Assembly (NCBI GenBank): GCA_013042895.1
Contig: JABDPD010000178.1
Coordinates: 1-9,721 of the forward strand
Source: Boseongicola sp.
Lineage (GTDB): Bacteria; Pseudomonadota; Alphaproteobacteria; Rhodobacterales; Rhodobacteraceae
Length of the DNA: 9,721 bases
Reading direction: 5' to 3'
Each line of letters opens with the position of its first letter. Position 1 is the stretch's first letter. Shown here in pieces: positions 1 to 6,006 of this stretch. The translations under genes and the position numbers were made by a program. The notes beneath the pieces were generated by a model. That model did no database searches and was not told where the DNA came from. It saw nothing but the letters and a program-made list of their open reading frames with translations.

Positions 1-913
1 GAGCTACCCATCGAATGTCCGGTTTATCGATCCCCATCCCAAAGGCAATCGTCGCCACAACCACCAGATCGTCATCAGTCTGAAACCGCCGCTCCACCTC
101 GCGGCGCGCATCCGGTTCCATCCCGCCGTGATACGCCAAAGCCGAATGCCCTGCGTCGCGCATCGCCTTCGCCAGCGTCTCGGTTTTCGCCCGCGTCCCG
201 CAATAAACAATCCCTGACTGTCCCTTGCGCGCAGCAGCAAAATTCAGGATTTGCTCGCGTGGTTTGTCTTTGGCCGCAAAGGCCAGATGGATGTTCGGGC
301 GATCAAACCCTCCAAGGAATACAGTGGGCTCATCTCCCCCAAACAACCGCGTCGCAATCTCGTCGCGAGTCTCAGCATCTGCCGTCGCAGTGAACGCCGC
401 CAGCGGCACGTCCAACGCGCGTCGTAGCGCACCGATCCGCAAATAGTCGGGCCGAAAGTCATGCCCCCACTGGCTCACACAATGTGCTTCATCAACCGCC
501 AGCAAGGTTACACCCGCATGCGCCAGCATTCGGTCCGTCCCTCCCGCCGCTAATCGCTCGGGCGCCATATAAAGAAGCTTCAAATCGCCTTCATGGAGTG
601 CCGCAAACACCTCGGCATTCTCATCTTCAGTGTTGGCCGAGGTCAAAGCCCCCGCCGAGACACCCGCCTCTTTCAAGGCACGCACCTGATCGCGCATCAG
701 CGCAATCAACGGCGAGATCACTACTGTCAATCCGGGCCGCATCAACGCAGGAAGCTGAAAACAAAGAGACTTTCCGCCCCCGGTTGGAAGAATCGCGAGC
801 ACGTCGGTGCCCGCGGCCACAGCCGTTACGATATCGGCTTGCATCGGGCGGAACCCGTCAAAGCCGAAAACTTCGCTTAGAATCGAATGGGCGGTGGGAC
901 TGGACCCGTCCAT
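1..913 (-). CDS. recQ: ATP-dependent DNA helicase RecQ, N-terminal 304 residues (3' end outside window)
   Basis: This is a superfamily 2, 3'-to-5' DNA helicase that unwinds recombination and repair intermediates. I translated the minus strand from the ATG at 913 and the frame stays open to the left edge. The RecQ motifs occur in order: motif 0 FRPMQ (residues 21-25), Walker A PTGGGKS (43-49), motif Ia SPLIALMRDQ (67-76), the DEAH box DEAHCVSQWGHDFRPDY including the RecQ-specific aromatic-rich loop (141-157), motif III FTATA (174-178), FDRPN (203-207), motif IV GIVYCGTR (234-241) and motif V VVATIAFGMGIDKPDIR (285-301). The rest of motif VI, the zinc-binding RQC region and any HRDC domain lie beyond the edge. 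The start is the only plausible one: upstream in frame there is no ATG or GTG before a stop at 949-947. The ribosome site is weak (AAGG). It lies 88 bases after yggT on the same strand. Family assignment is very secure. Confidence 0.96.
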   Translation of the reverse strand, partial: MDGSSPTAHSILSEVFGFDGFRPMQADIVTAVAAGTDVLAILPTGGGKSLCFQLPALMRPGLTVVISPLIALMRDQVRALKEAGVSAGALTSANTEDENAEVFAALHEGDLKLLYMAPERLAAGGTDRMLAHAGVTLLAVDEAHCVSQWGHDFRPDYLRIGALRRALDVPLAAFTATADAETRDEIATRLFGGDEPTVFLGGFDRPNIHLAFAAKDKPREQILNFAAARKGQSGIVYCGTRAKTETLAKAMRDAGHSALAYHGGMEPDARREVERRFQTDDDLVVVATIAFGMGIDKPDIRWVA

Positions 914-947
914 TGCTGTGCCTTGTTTTTTTACTGCTCTTGTTGCC

Positions 948-976
948 TACACTCTCGCATGTGAACGAGTGGTCAA
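948..976 (-). promoter_or_regulatory. weak candidate promoter for recQ
   Basis: On the minus strand TTGACC (976-971) is followed after 17 bases by AGTGTA (953-948). The -35 matches the sigma-70 consensus well, but the -10 is poor. The site lies in the 88-bp gap between yggT and recQ, 35 bases before the recQ start. I see no terminator in that gap, so recQ could equally be read from yggT. Confidence 0.2.
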
Positions 977-1001
977 CAAGGTCCGATCAAGGCCAGAGAG
1001 A

Positions 1002-1289
1002 TCAGATAAAGGCGCCCGCATTATTGATCAGAATTATCCGCAAAGCATAAACCCCGATCAGCGCGACCAAGGGTGCCAGATCAAGCCCACCTGTCTGAGG
1101 CAGGAAACTGCGGATACGTCCGTATGCAGGCTCCAACAGACGGTTCAAGCCGTCCCAAACCTGACGGACAAACGGTTGATGCAGGTTCAGTACACTGAAG
1201 CTGATGAGCCACGACATGATGATATGCGCGATCATGATGAACCACGCGACATCCAAAAGCAGCAGCAGGATTTGAAGGAGCGATTGCAT
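1002..1289 (-). CDS. YggT family small integral membrane protein
   Basis: This 95-residue, very hydrophobic protein belongs to the YggT family (inner membrane, function not established, linked by genetics in some bacteria to osmotic or envelope stress and often encoded near division or recombination genes). Visible features are an N-terminal membrane segment (about residues 3-31, LLQILLLLLDVAWFIMI then MSWLIS), a soluble loop with the family-typical NRLLEPAYGRIRSFLP stretch (about 49-64), and a second membrane helix with LDLAPLVALIGVYALR (about 69-84). It is a single-repeat form, shorter than the two-repeat enterobacterial YggT. GGAAAG about 9 bases upstream of the ATG is a reasonable ribosome site. 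It is transcribed away from the thioesterase gene and towards recQ, so yggT and recQ may share a transcript. Confidence 0.9.
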   Translation of the reverse strand: MQSLLQILLLLLDVAWFIMIAHIIMSWLISFSVLNLHQPFVRQVWDGLNRLLEPAYGRIRSFLPQTGGLDLAPLVALIGVYALRIILINNAGAFI

Positions 1290-1327
1290 GTGTCAGCTTT
1301 CCGTCAGTTACGTCCACCCCACCTAAG

Positions 1328-1366
1328 CGCCACGGCTGCGCCTGACAAGACCCGGCTTCCGTGGCG
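1328..1366. repeat. 8-bp inverted repeat in the yggT/thioesterase divergent spacer
   Basis: CGCCACGG (1328-1335) and CCGTGGCG (1359-1366) are perfect reverse complements separated by 23 bases. They sit near the middle of the 132-bp spacer between the divergent starts at 1289 and 1422. There is no T-run on either side, so it is not an intrinsic terminator. It could be an operator or a 5' UTR hairpin, or chance in GC-rich DNA. Confidence 0.35.
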
Positions 1367-1372
1367 TTCGTC

Positions 1373-1401
1373 TTGACCCTCAGACAAATAACAACAATCT
1401 G
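1373..1401 (+). promoter_or_regulatory. weak candidate promoter for the thioesterase operon
   Basis: TTGACC (1373-1378) is a good -35 match. After a 17-base spacer comes AATCTG (1396-1401), a poor -10. It is positioned 21 bases before the start codon at 1422 and directly after the inverted repeat at 1328-1366. The call rests on position plus the -35 box only. Confidence 0.25.
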
Positions 1402-1421
1402 CGCCGCAGGAGGCCGACGCC

Positions 1422-1970
1422 ATGTACCCATATATCCGAGCCGTTACCATGATCCTAAAGGGTGGCAAGATGTCCAAGATCGGCGTCTATGACACCCACG
1501 TGTCCCACCACCGCGCATGGCCCTGGGACACAGATCTGTTCGGCGAGATCAACCACGGACGCATGCTAACTCTGTTCGAGCTTGCACGCTGGCAGTCCAC
1601 AACCCGCATCGGGGCACTGGGGCTCGCGCTGAAAAATGGCATCTACTTCCCGGTCGCAGGCGTGTCGGTTCGCTATCGCAAACGCATTCCCACATGGCAG
1701 AAGTATCGCGTTCAAACGCGCTTTCTGTCCTACGACGACCGCTTCACCTACGTGGAACAATCCATGTGGCAAGGCGACACCTGCATGAGCCACTTGCTTC
1801 TGCGCGCCGCAATCAAGAACAAGAAGGGCTCAATGACACCGGTTGAGTTTCTCGAAACCGCGGGCCTCAGTACAGAAAACCGCCCCTTGCCCGAGTGGGC
1901 GCAAAAATGGGTCGATGCCGATGCCATCCGCCCATGGCCACCCGTCGACGGTCCTATCTACGACAGTTGA
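1422..1970 (+). CDS. acyl-CoA thioesterase-like hotdog protein (THEM6 / 4HBT_2 type)
   Basis: This 182-residue protein resembles the thioesterase superfamily 4HBT_2/THEM6-like group, predicted to hydrolyse acyl-CoA or related thioesters in the cytoplasm; the substrate is unknown. Diagnostic stretches are THVSHHRAWPWDTDLFGEIN (residues 25-44), then HGRMLTLFELAR (45-56), where the hotdog helix carries the usual Asp/Asn/Glu catalytic region; VAGVSVRYRKRIP (78-90); and FTYVEQSMWQGD (108-119), a core beta strand. The C-terminus ends in a Pro-rich tail. The start is fixed by a strong GGAGG (GCAGGAGG at 1406-1413) 8 bases before the ATG. In-frame later Mets at residues 10 and 17 lack such a site. 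It is the first gene of a plus-strand cluster, 56 bases ahead of the MFS transporter. Family is fairly sure; activity is inferred. Confidence 0.85.
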   Translation: MYPYIRAVTMILKGGKMSKIGVYDTHVSHHRAWPWDTDLFGEINHGRMLTLFELARWQSTTRIGALGLALKNGIYFPVAGVSVRYRKRIPTWQKYRVQTRFLSYDDRFTYVEQSMWQGDTCMSHLLLRAAIKNKKGSMTPVEFLETAGLSTENRPLPEWAQKWVDADAIRPWPPVDGPIYDS

Positions 1971-1990
1971 GGTTGCTTAAGTTCTGCGCG

Positions 1991-2009
1991 ACCTGTCTAA
2001 AAGGCAGGT
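1991..2009 (+). other. small hairpin between thioesterase and MFS genes
   Basis: ACCTGTC (1991-1997), loop TAAAA, GGCAGGT (2003-2009) forms a 7-bp stem with one G-U pair. No T-run follows, and the ribosome site of the next gene (GAGGAAG, 2016-2022) begins 6 bases later. It is therefore more likely an mRNA processing or stability hairpin, or chance, than a terminator. Confidence 0.4.
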
Positions 2010-2026
2010 AACGAACGAGGAAGACA

Positions 2027-3421
2027 ATGAGCCAACCAAGCCTAAAGAAACGTGTCTGGGGCTGGTTCTTTTTTGACTGGGCCAGTCAGCCCTATCACAC
2101 TGTTTTGCTGACATTTATCTTTGGACCGTTCTTTGCCTCCGTCGCCATGGAATACTACATGGCCACTGGAATAGGCGAGAATGCAGCCGATGCGCGCGCT
2201 CAGTCGATCTGGTCCCTAACCTTGACTGTCACCGGCTTGATCGTCGGGTTTGGTGGCCCCGTCATGGGTGCTCTGGCCGATACGGCTGGCCGACGGATGC
2301 CATGGATCATCGCCTTTTCGACGATGTTCGTCGCGGGAGCCACAGGCCTTTGGTGGACCAACCCGGACGGATCAAATCTCTTTTGGGCACTTACTTTCTT
2401 CGCGGTGGGGTTCATCGGCGCGGAGTACGCGCTAATATTCACGAACGCACAATTGCCAACGCTTGGGACCCCACAAGAAATCGGTAAGATTTCAGGGTCC
2501 GGGTTCGCTTTCGGCTATCTCGGCGGTTTGATCTCACTTGCCATCGTCCTTGTATTTTTTGTGGAACAAGCGAACGGACGCACAATTGCGGGACTGGCGC
2601 CCATCCTCGGTCTGGACCCCGAGATGCGAGAAGGCACGCGATTTGCAGGCCCGTTTGCCGCGCTTTGGTTCCTGATTTTCATGATCCCCTATTTCCTCTG
2701 GGTCCGCGAAGTGCGCGTAGAACGGCGCGGACACTCTCTCAGAGCCGCGCTGAGCAGTCTCGGGGCCTCCATCAAAGGTCTCGCTAGACGTCCCTCCCTT
2801 GCGGCCTACCTCGGCTCCTCGATGCTTTACCGTGACGCGCTGAATGGACTTTACGGCTTCGGCGGGACCTACGCGCTTCTGGTTCTAAACTGGGAAGTCA
2901 CTCAAGTCGGCGTTTTCGGCATCATCAGCGTCCTTGCAGCGGCCGGATTTTCATGGGTCGGTGGAGGGCTCGACAAGAGGCTCGGCCCAAAACCCGTGAT
3001 TATTGCCACCATCCTTGGTTTGATGCTGGTCTGTTTCACCATCGTGAACATGAGCCGCGAAAGCATCTTCGGCGTCGCCTTGGAAACGGGCTCCGCCCTG
3101 CCCGATATGGTTTTCTTCGGCTGTGGCGTCCTGATAGGCGGGTTTGGCGGAATTTTGCAGGCTGCAAGCCGCTCCATGATGGTGCGCCACGCCGATCCCG
3201 AAACACCGACCGAAAGCTTTGGCTTGTATGGACTTTCTGGGCGCGCAACGGCTTTCCTCGCCCCGGCGTTAATCGGAACCGTGACAGCCATGACCGAAAG
3301 CGCGCGTCTTGGGGTGGCTCCTTTGATCTTTTTGTTCCTTCTTGGTTTGGTTTTGCTACCATGGGTAAAAGCAGGCGGAGACAGAGCAGACACATGGGAT
3401 ACCGGTTCGCAGCCGTCCTGA
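2027..3421 (+). CDS. MFS transporter, UMF1 / Atg22-like family
   Basis: This 464-residue polytopic inner-membrane protein belongs to the Atg22-like/UMF1 branch of the major facilitator superfamily. The eukaryotic relatives export amino acids from the vacuole; the bacterial substrate is unknown. The N-terminal signature WGWFFFDWASQPYHTVLLTF (11-30) is typical of this branch. A motif-A-like loop GALADTAGRR (81-90) follows the second helix, and about 12 hydrophobic segments span the chain, with a central charged cytoplasmic loop (about residues 225-260, VREVRVERRGHSLRAALSSL). The C-terminal half repeats the pattern and ends in a hydrophilic tail KAGGDRADTWDTGSQPS. GAGGAAG 4 bases before the ATG supports the start. 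Its 3' end overlaps the mepA start by 28 bases, which suggests coupled translation. Length is normal for the family. Confidence 0.88.
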   Translation: MSQPSLKKRVWGWFFFDWASQPYHTVLLTFIFGPFFASVAMEYYMATGIGENAADARAQSIWSLTLTVTGLIVGFGGPVMGALADTAGRRMPWIIAFSTMFVAGATGLWWTNPDGSNLFWALTFFAVGFIGAEYALIFTNAQLPTLGTPQEIGKISGSGFAFGYLGGLISLAIVLVFFVEQANGRTIAGLAPILGLDPEMREGTRFAGPFAALWFLIFMIPYFLWVREVRVERRGHSLRAALSSLGASIKGLARRPSLAAYLGSSMLYRDALNGLYGFGGTYALLVLNWEVTQVGVFGIISVLAAAGFSWVGGGLDKRLGPKPVIIATILGLMLVCFTIVNMSRESIFGVALETGSALPDMVFFGCGVLIGGFGGILQAASRSMMVRHADPETPTESFGLYGLSGRATAFLAPALIGTVTAMTESARLGVAPLIFLFLLGLVLLPWVKAGGDRADTWDTGSQPS

Positions 3422-4254
3422 CGGCCATCGCACTATCCATTTCACCCGCTTCAGCGGAACCGCTGGCAAAGGAGCTCTTCGGCGCCGAGCCAAAAGGCTC
3501 GCGCCACACCTCCGCGCCCTTTGGCGGTTATGCTAAGGGATGCCTCGCAGGCGGCGTTCAACTGGCCGAATCCGGGCCGACGTGGCAAGCCATGCGCCTC
3601 AGCCGCAACCGAAACTGGGGTCACCCCAGTACCATTCGATACATTGAACGCTTATCGGCATTTGCAGCGAAGCAACCGGGCTGGAACGGCCTATACATCG
3701 GTGACATCTCCCAACCCCGCGGCGGGCCAATGCTCACCGGGCATCGCAGCCACCAACTGGGATTGGACATTGATATCTGGATGCTGCCTGCGAGTGACCT
3801 CACTCTAAGCCGCAATGCCCGAGAAAACCTGTCATCTATCTCAACTCGCCGAGCCAAAGGCGCCTACGTCAACGAAAACTGGACACCGCAGCACCACAAA
3901 ATCCTAAAAGCTGCCGCCAGCGATCCAGATGTTGCACGGATCTTCGTGTTTCCAGGTGCGAAAGTCCAAATGTGCAAAGACGCGCGAGGGGACCGCTCCT
4001 GGCTTCGGAAAATCCGCCCTTGGTGGGGCCATCACTATCATTTCCACGTCCGACTGAACTGCCCAAGCAACGCAGGTGGCTGCGTCAATCAAGCGCCACC
4101 ACCTGCAGGTGACGGCTGCAATCAGGCGGAAGAATGGGTCAACAATATCCTCAATCCGCCACCTCCAGACCCCAACGCCAAGCCTCCTGCGCCACGTCGC
4201 GAGTTGGTCATGGCCGATTTGCCTCGGCAATGCGCGCAAGTTTTGTCGCGCTAG
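3394..4254 (+). CDS. mepA: penicillin-insensitive murein endopeptidase MepA (peptidase M74)
   Basis: This periplasmic zinc endopeptidase cleaves D-Ala to meso-diaminopimelate cross-links in peptidoglycan (286 residues). The N-terminus MGYRFAAVLTAIALSISPASA is a signal peptide with cleavage likely after residue 21. Zinc and catalytic motifs are visible: SHQLGLDID (119-127), with His120 and Asp127 seven apart as in the E. coli ligands, and WWGHHYHFHVRL (210-221), with His213, His216 and His218. Six cysteines (50, 194, 223, 230, 242, 280) have spacing consistent with the three disulfides I recall for E. coli MepA. The C-terminus is Pro-rich (NPPPPDPNAKPPAPRR). Start choice is uncertain: ATG 3394 gives a clean signal peptide but the nearest GGAG is 14 bases away; in-frame ATG 3361 would add 11 basic residues (GKSRRRQSRH) and has no ribosome site either. 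It overlaps both neighbours, so translation is probably coupled. Confidence 0.94.
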   Translation: MGYRFAAVLTAIALSISPASAEPLAKELFGAEPKGSRHTSAPFGGYAKGCLAGGVQLAESGPTWQAMRLSRNRNWGHPSTIRYIERLSAFAAKQPGWNGLYIGDISQPRGGPMLTGHRSHQLGLDIDIWMLPASDLTLSRNARENLSSISTRRAKGAYVNENWTPQHHKILKAAASDPDVARIFVFPGAKVQMCKDARGDRSWLRKIRPWWGHHYHFHVRLNCPSNAGGCVNQAPPPAGDGCNQAEEWVNNILNPPPPDPNAKPPAPRRELVMADLPRQCAQVLSR

Positions 4255-5102
4255 TTCTCGCGGCGACCCCGCTCGCCGCAGAACCGCAGCTTGAACACCT
4301 TTCCACTTTCGTTTGGGATCGTCCCGAAGACTACTTCGGCGGTTGGTCCGCAATTGAGGTGCTGGACGATGGCAATGCCTTCATTGCCATCGGCGACAAC
4401 GCTCAAATCTACAAAGGCAAATTCGCAAGACAAGACGATACAATTTTCGATGTCGTTTGGGCACCTGTTGGTGCCTTGAAAGACACCAATGGCGAGGCCT
4501 TTTTCGCCAAACAGATCGACCATATTGGCGACAGCGAAGGCATCGCGGCCTTCCCCGACGGTCATTTCGCCGTTTCCTTCGAGAGATTCCCGCGAATTAT
4601 CCTCTATGATGACATAGGCGCGATTGACCGCATCGATCTCCCTCGCGAGGCCTCGTCGCTACATGAAAACGGCGGCGTCGAAGCCTTGGCTGTGGACTCC
4701 GCGGGCCGTCTAATTGCGATCCCAGAGACAGTCCCCAAAGGCGCGCCCGGCTTTCCGGTCTGGCGAGAGACGGGTAACAGTTGGGACACAATCGGGCATC
4801 TGAGCAGATCGCAAGGGTTTCGTCCGGTCGGAGCGGACATTGGTCCGGACGGCAGACTTTATATCCTCGAACGCGCGTTCCACATCATCGGATTTCAGAA
4901 CCGCATTCGCGTAGTCCTGCCCGATAACATTGACCCGATGGGCGAGCTGATTTGGACCTCATCACTCCGAGCGTTTGATAATCTCGAAGGCCTCTCTGTC
5001 TGGACGGATAGCGCAGGCCTTATCCGTCTGACTATGATTTCGGATGATAATAATCTCGCCATTCAGGAAACCCAGATCGTCGAGTTCCGCTTGACGCCTT
5101 AG
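4230..5102 (+). CDS. secreted esterase-like activity of phytase family protein
   Basis: This 290-residue exported protein matches the 'esterase-like activity of phytase' family (PF13449), a beta-propeller-like fold; physiological substrate unknown. The signal peptide is MRASFVALVLAATPLAA, cleaved before EPQ. Repeated blade-like stretches are visible: GGWSAIEVLDDGNAFIAIGD (37-56), DSEGIAAFPDGHFAVSFE (101-118), GGVEALAVDSAGRLIAIPE (148-166), FRPVGADIGPDGRLYILER (197-215) and FDNLEGLSVW (249-258). The conserved acidic/Gly pairs (SEGI, VEAL, LEGL) are the family hallmark. I chose ATG 4230 because it starts exactly at the signal peptide; the frame is open upstream to 4134, but that part lies inside mepA and reads as low-complexity shadow. 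It overlaps the mepA end by 25 bases and has no clear Shine-Dalgarno sequence, which fits translational coupling to mepA. Confidence 0.85.
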   Translation: MRASFVALVLAATPLAAEPQLEHLSTFVWDRPEDYFGGWSAIEVLDDGNAFIAIGDNAQIYKGKFARQDDTIFDVVWAPVGALKDTNGEAFFAKQIDHIGDSEGIAAFPDGHFAVSFERFPRIILYDDIGAIDRIDLPREASSLHENGGVEALAVDSAGRLIAIPETVPKGAPGFPVWRETGNSWDTIGHLSRSQGFRPVGADIGPDGRLYILERAFHIIGFQNRIRVVLPDNIDPMGELIWTSSLRAFDNLEGLSVWTDSAGLIRLTMISDDNNLAIQETQIVEFRLTP

Positions 5103-5139
5103 CCACCCAAGGCTAAACGCGCCCGTCCCCAAGCCGGGG
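5099..5139 (+). other. two small hairpins after the phytase-like gene, no clear terminator
   Basis: TTAGCC (5099-5104), loop ACCCAA, GGCTAA (5111-5116) is a perfect 6-bp stem that includes the stop codon. CCCC (5127-5130), loop AAGCC, GGGG (5136-5139) is a second, shorter one. Neither is followed by a T-run. They may give partial termination or protect a 3' end. I looked for a preQ1 riboswitch in this leader of a queuosine-precursor transporter gene and do not see one. Confidence 0.35.
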
Positions 5140-5177
5140 CCAAGTCTCCGACTACCTTGTCAAAACGGAACAGAACA

Positions 5178-5798
5178 ATGACTCGCATCCTTCCTGGCAT
5201 TTTCGCCATGGCCACCATCGTCGTGGCCTCGAATATCCTTGTACAATTCCTGTTCGGCCAATGGCTGACATGGGGCGCCTTCACCTATCCGCTCGCATTT
5301 CTAGTCACAGACATCATGAACCGCGTCTACGGCGCGCGCGACGCCCGCAAGGTCGTCTTTGCAGGTTTCCTTGTCGGTGTAGCCTGCTCGATGGTCGGGA
5401 CCCAAATTTCCGGCGAATTCGGACCTCTTGTCACCTGGAGGATCGCAATGGGGTCAGGCCTTGCCTTCCTGACCGCTCAGCTTCTGGATGTGGCCATCTT
5501 TGACCGTCTGCGTGGAGGCACATGGTGGCGCGCGCCGTTGGTCTCGACGCTGATCGGTTCTGCAGTGGACACTGCGCTGTTCTTTACAATTGCCTTTTCA
5601 GCAACGCTTGCCTTCCTCGAGCCTGCAAACGACGTCAACTGGGCGGGAGAGGTATTGCCTTTGTTAGGCCTTGGTCCAGTCGTTCCCCTTTGGGTATCGC
5701 TCGCAATAGCCGATTGGGGCGTAAAACTTGCCCTCGCATTGATCGCACTGGTGCCATTTCGCATAATTGTGAGGCGTCTCGGGGCAGAGCTTGCGTAA
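5178..5798 (+). CDS. queuosine precursor transporter, YhhQ/VUT family
   Basis: This 206-residue inner-membrane protein of the VUT/YhhQ family (PF02592) is predicted to import 7-deazaguanine precursors (preQ0/preQ1 type) for queuosine tRNA modification. Signatures are ASNILVQFLFGQ (17-28), YPLAFLVTDIMNRVYGARDAR (37-57), AQLLDVAIFDRLR (100-112) and STLIGSAVDTALFFTIAF (123-140). About six hydrophobic helices are visible, ending in a basic tail FRIIVRRLGAELA. I prefer ATG 5178 because GGAA (5167-5170) lies 7 bases upstream; an in-frame TTG at 5157 would add only MSKRNRT. The 75-bp gap after the phytase-like gene holds two small hairpins but no terminator, so it may still belong to the same transcript. 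Family assignment is good; the substrate is by family inference. Confidence 0.88.
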   Translation: MTRILPGIFAMATIVVASNILVQFLFGQWLTWGAFTYPLAFLVTDIMNRVYGARDARKVVFAGFLVGVACSMVGTQISGEFGPLVTWRIAMGSGLAFLTAQLLDVAIFDRLRGGTWWRAPLVSTLIGSAVDTALFFTIAFSATLAFLEPANDVNWAGEVLPLLGLGPVVPLWVSLAIADWGVKLALALIALVPFRIIVRRLGAELA

Positions 5799-5807
5799 AA
5801 ATCGTTG

Positions 5808-5824
5808 ACAGACACAATATCTGT
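5808..5824. promoter_or_regulatory. operator-like dyad ACAGA-N7-TCTGT
   Basis: ACAGA (5808-5812) and TCTGT (5820-5824) form a perfect 5-bp dyad around CACAATA, 10 bases after the yhhQ stop codon. It overlaps a TTGACA (5805-5810). No -10 lies at 17 +/- 2 bases from that TTGACA (the best, TAGTAT at 5835-5840, is 24 bases away), so the promoter assignment is unclear. TTGCGT (5791-5796) with CAATAT (5815-5820) at 18 bases is an alternative that would place transcription start near 5827. Either a repressor-bound promoter of the small unit downstream or a chance dyad. Confidence 0.3.
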
Positions 5825-5828
5825 GCCA

Positions 5829-5861
5829 ACCTCCTAGTATCAGAAACAAACGAAAGGAGGT
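5829..5861 (+). promoter_or_regulatory. anti-SD/SD hairpin in front of a small ORF
   Basis: ACCTCCT (5829-5835) is a perfect reverse complement of AGGAGGT (5855-5861). The pairing extends with CC (5826-5827) to GG (5862-5863) across a bulged A. The loop is about 19 A-rich bases. If transcribed together, the strong ribosome site would be buried, so the hairpin could act as a translational switch. If transcription starts after 5840, the left arm would be missing. Confidence 0.45.
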
Positions 5862-5868
5862 GGTCCAG
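5852..5868 (+). promoter_or_regulatory. exceptionally long Shine-Dalgarno sequence
   Basis: GAAAGGAGGTGGTCCAG is complementary over 17 bases (one G-U pair) to the 3' end of alphaproteobacterial 16S rRNA (CUGGAUCACCUCCUUUC, as I recall it). The AGGAGG core (5855-5860) is 7 bases before a GTG at 5868, an ideal distance. No other ribosome site in the window comes close to this length. Confidence 0.6.
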
Positions 5869-5982
5869 TGTCTAGAGCGATATTGGAGAAATGTGTCGGA
5901 ACAGTTGGAGGAAGCATCGCCTGAGGGCAAACCCAAAGGCAGAAGCACCTTTGATTGGGCCGTCGGCTGGACCGACCCCTAA
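5860..5982 (+). CDS. possible small protein in the +1 frame (start unresolved)
   Basis: The frame offset by one from GTG 5868 stays open to TAA 5980-5982 and reads LERYWRNVSEQLEEASPEGK then PKGRSTFDWAVGWTDP. The composition (charged amphipathic start, then Trp/Gly-containing end) looks like genuine coding sequence, but I cannot name a family. The only in-frame start before it is GTG 5860, which overlaps the Shine-Dalgarno core and is unlikely to be used; a second GTG at 5893 has GGAGA only 3 bases upstream. A one-base slip just after GTG 5868 would produce a tidy 38-residue protein beginning M-LERYW. Options: true small gene with a sequencing or natural frameshift, programmed shift, or coincidence. 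Confidence 0.35.
   Translation: MVQCLERYWRNVSEQLEEASPEGKPKGRSTFDWAVGWTDP
5868..5924 (+). CDS. possible 18-residue leader peptide (GTG start)
   Basis: GTG at 5868 is ideally placed behind the long Shine-Dalgarno sequence and opens a frame MSRAILEKCVGTVGGSIA that ends at TGA 5922-5924. The sequence does not resemble a protein I know. The +1 frame over the same bases looks more protein-like, so this could be a leader peptide, the 5' part of a frameshifted gene, or not translated as such. Confidence 0.3.
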   Translation: MSRAILEKCVGTVGGSIA

Positions 5983-5990
5983 CTGGCCCA
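5956..5990 (+). other. bulged stem-loop with a stop codon in its bulge
   Basis: TGGGCCGTCGG (5956-5966) pairs with CCGAC (5972-5976) and GGCCCA (5985-5990) around loop CTGGA, giving 11 base pairs interrupted on the 3' side by an 8-base bulge CCCTAACT. The bulge contains the TAA (5980-5982) ending the +1-frame small ORF. It is 16 bases before the terminator stem, so the two form consecutive RNA hairpins. Confidence 0.45.
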
Positions 5991-6006
5991 TCTCCAAGAC
6001 ACTCGG

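Noticed and set aside
484..1050. 188-residue plus-strand open frame
   Set aside because: Antisense to recQ, which has all helicase motifs in the opposite strand; the product is Pro/Arg/His-rich shadow sequence.
807..1376. 189-residue plus-strand open frame spanning recQ start and yggT
   Set aside because: Runs antisense through two recognised genes and has no ribosome site or recognisable domain.
1081..1431. 116-residue minus-strand open frame across the divergent spacer
   Set aside because: Overlaps yggT in another frame and begins inside the thioesterase start; the YggT frame is clearly the real one.
2953..3393. N-terminal extension of mepA inside the MFS gene
   Set aside because: The extension is Arg-rich shadow of the transporter; the signal peptide at 3394 defines the true start region.
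4134..4229. N-terminal extension of the phytase-like gene inside mepA
   Set aside because: Reads as out-of-frame mepA; a normal signal peptide begins at 4230.
5103..5177. preQ1 riboswitch ahead of the queuosine-precursor transporter gene
   Set aside because: The two hairpins present do not match the preQ1 class I or II layout (no A-rich tail or pseudoknot partner seen).
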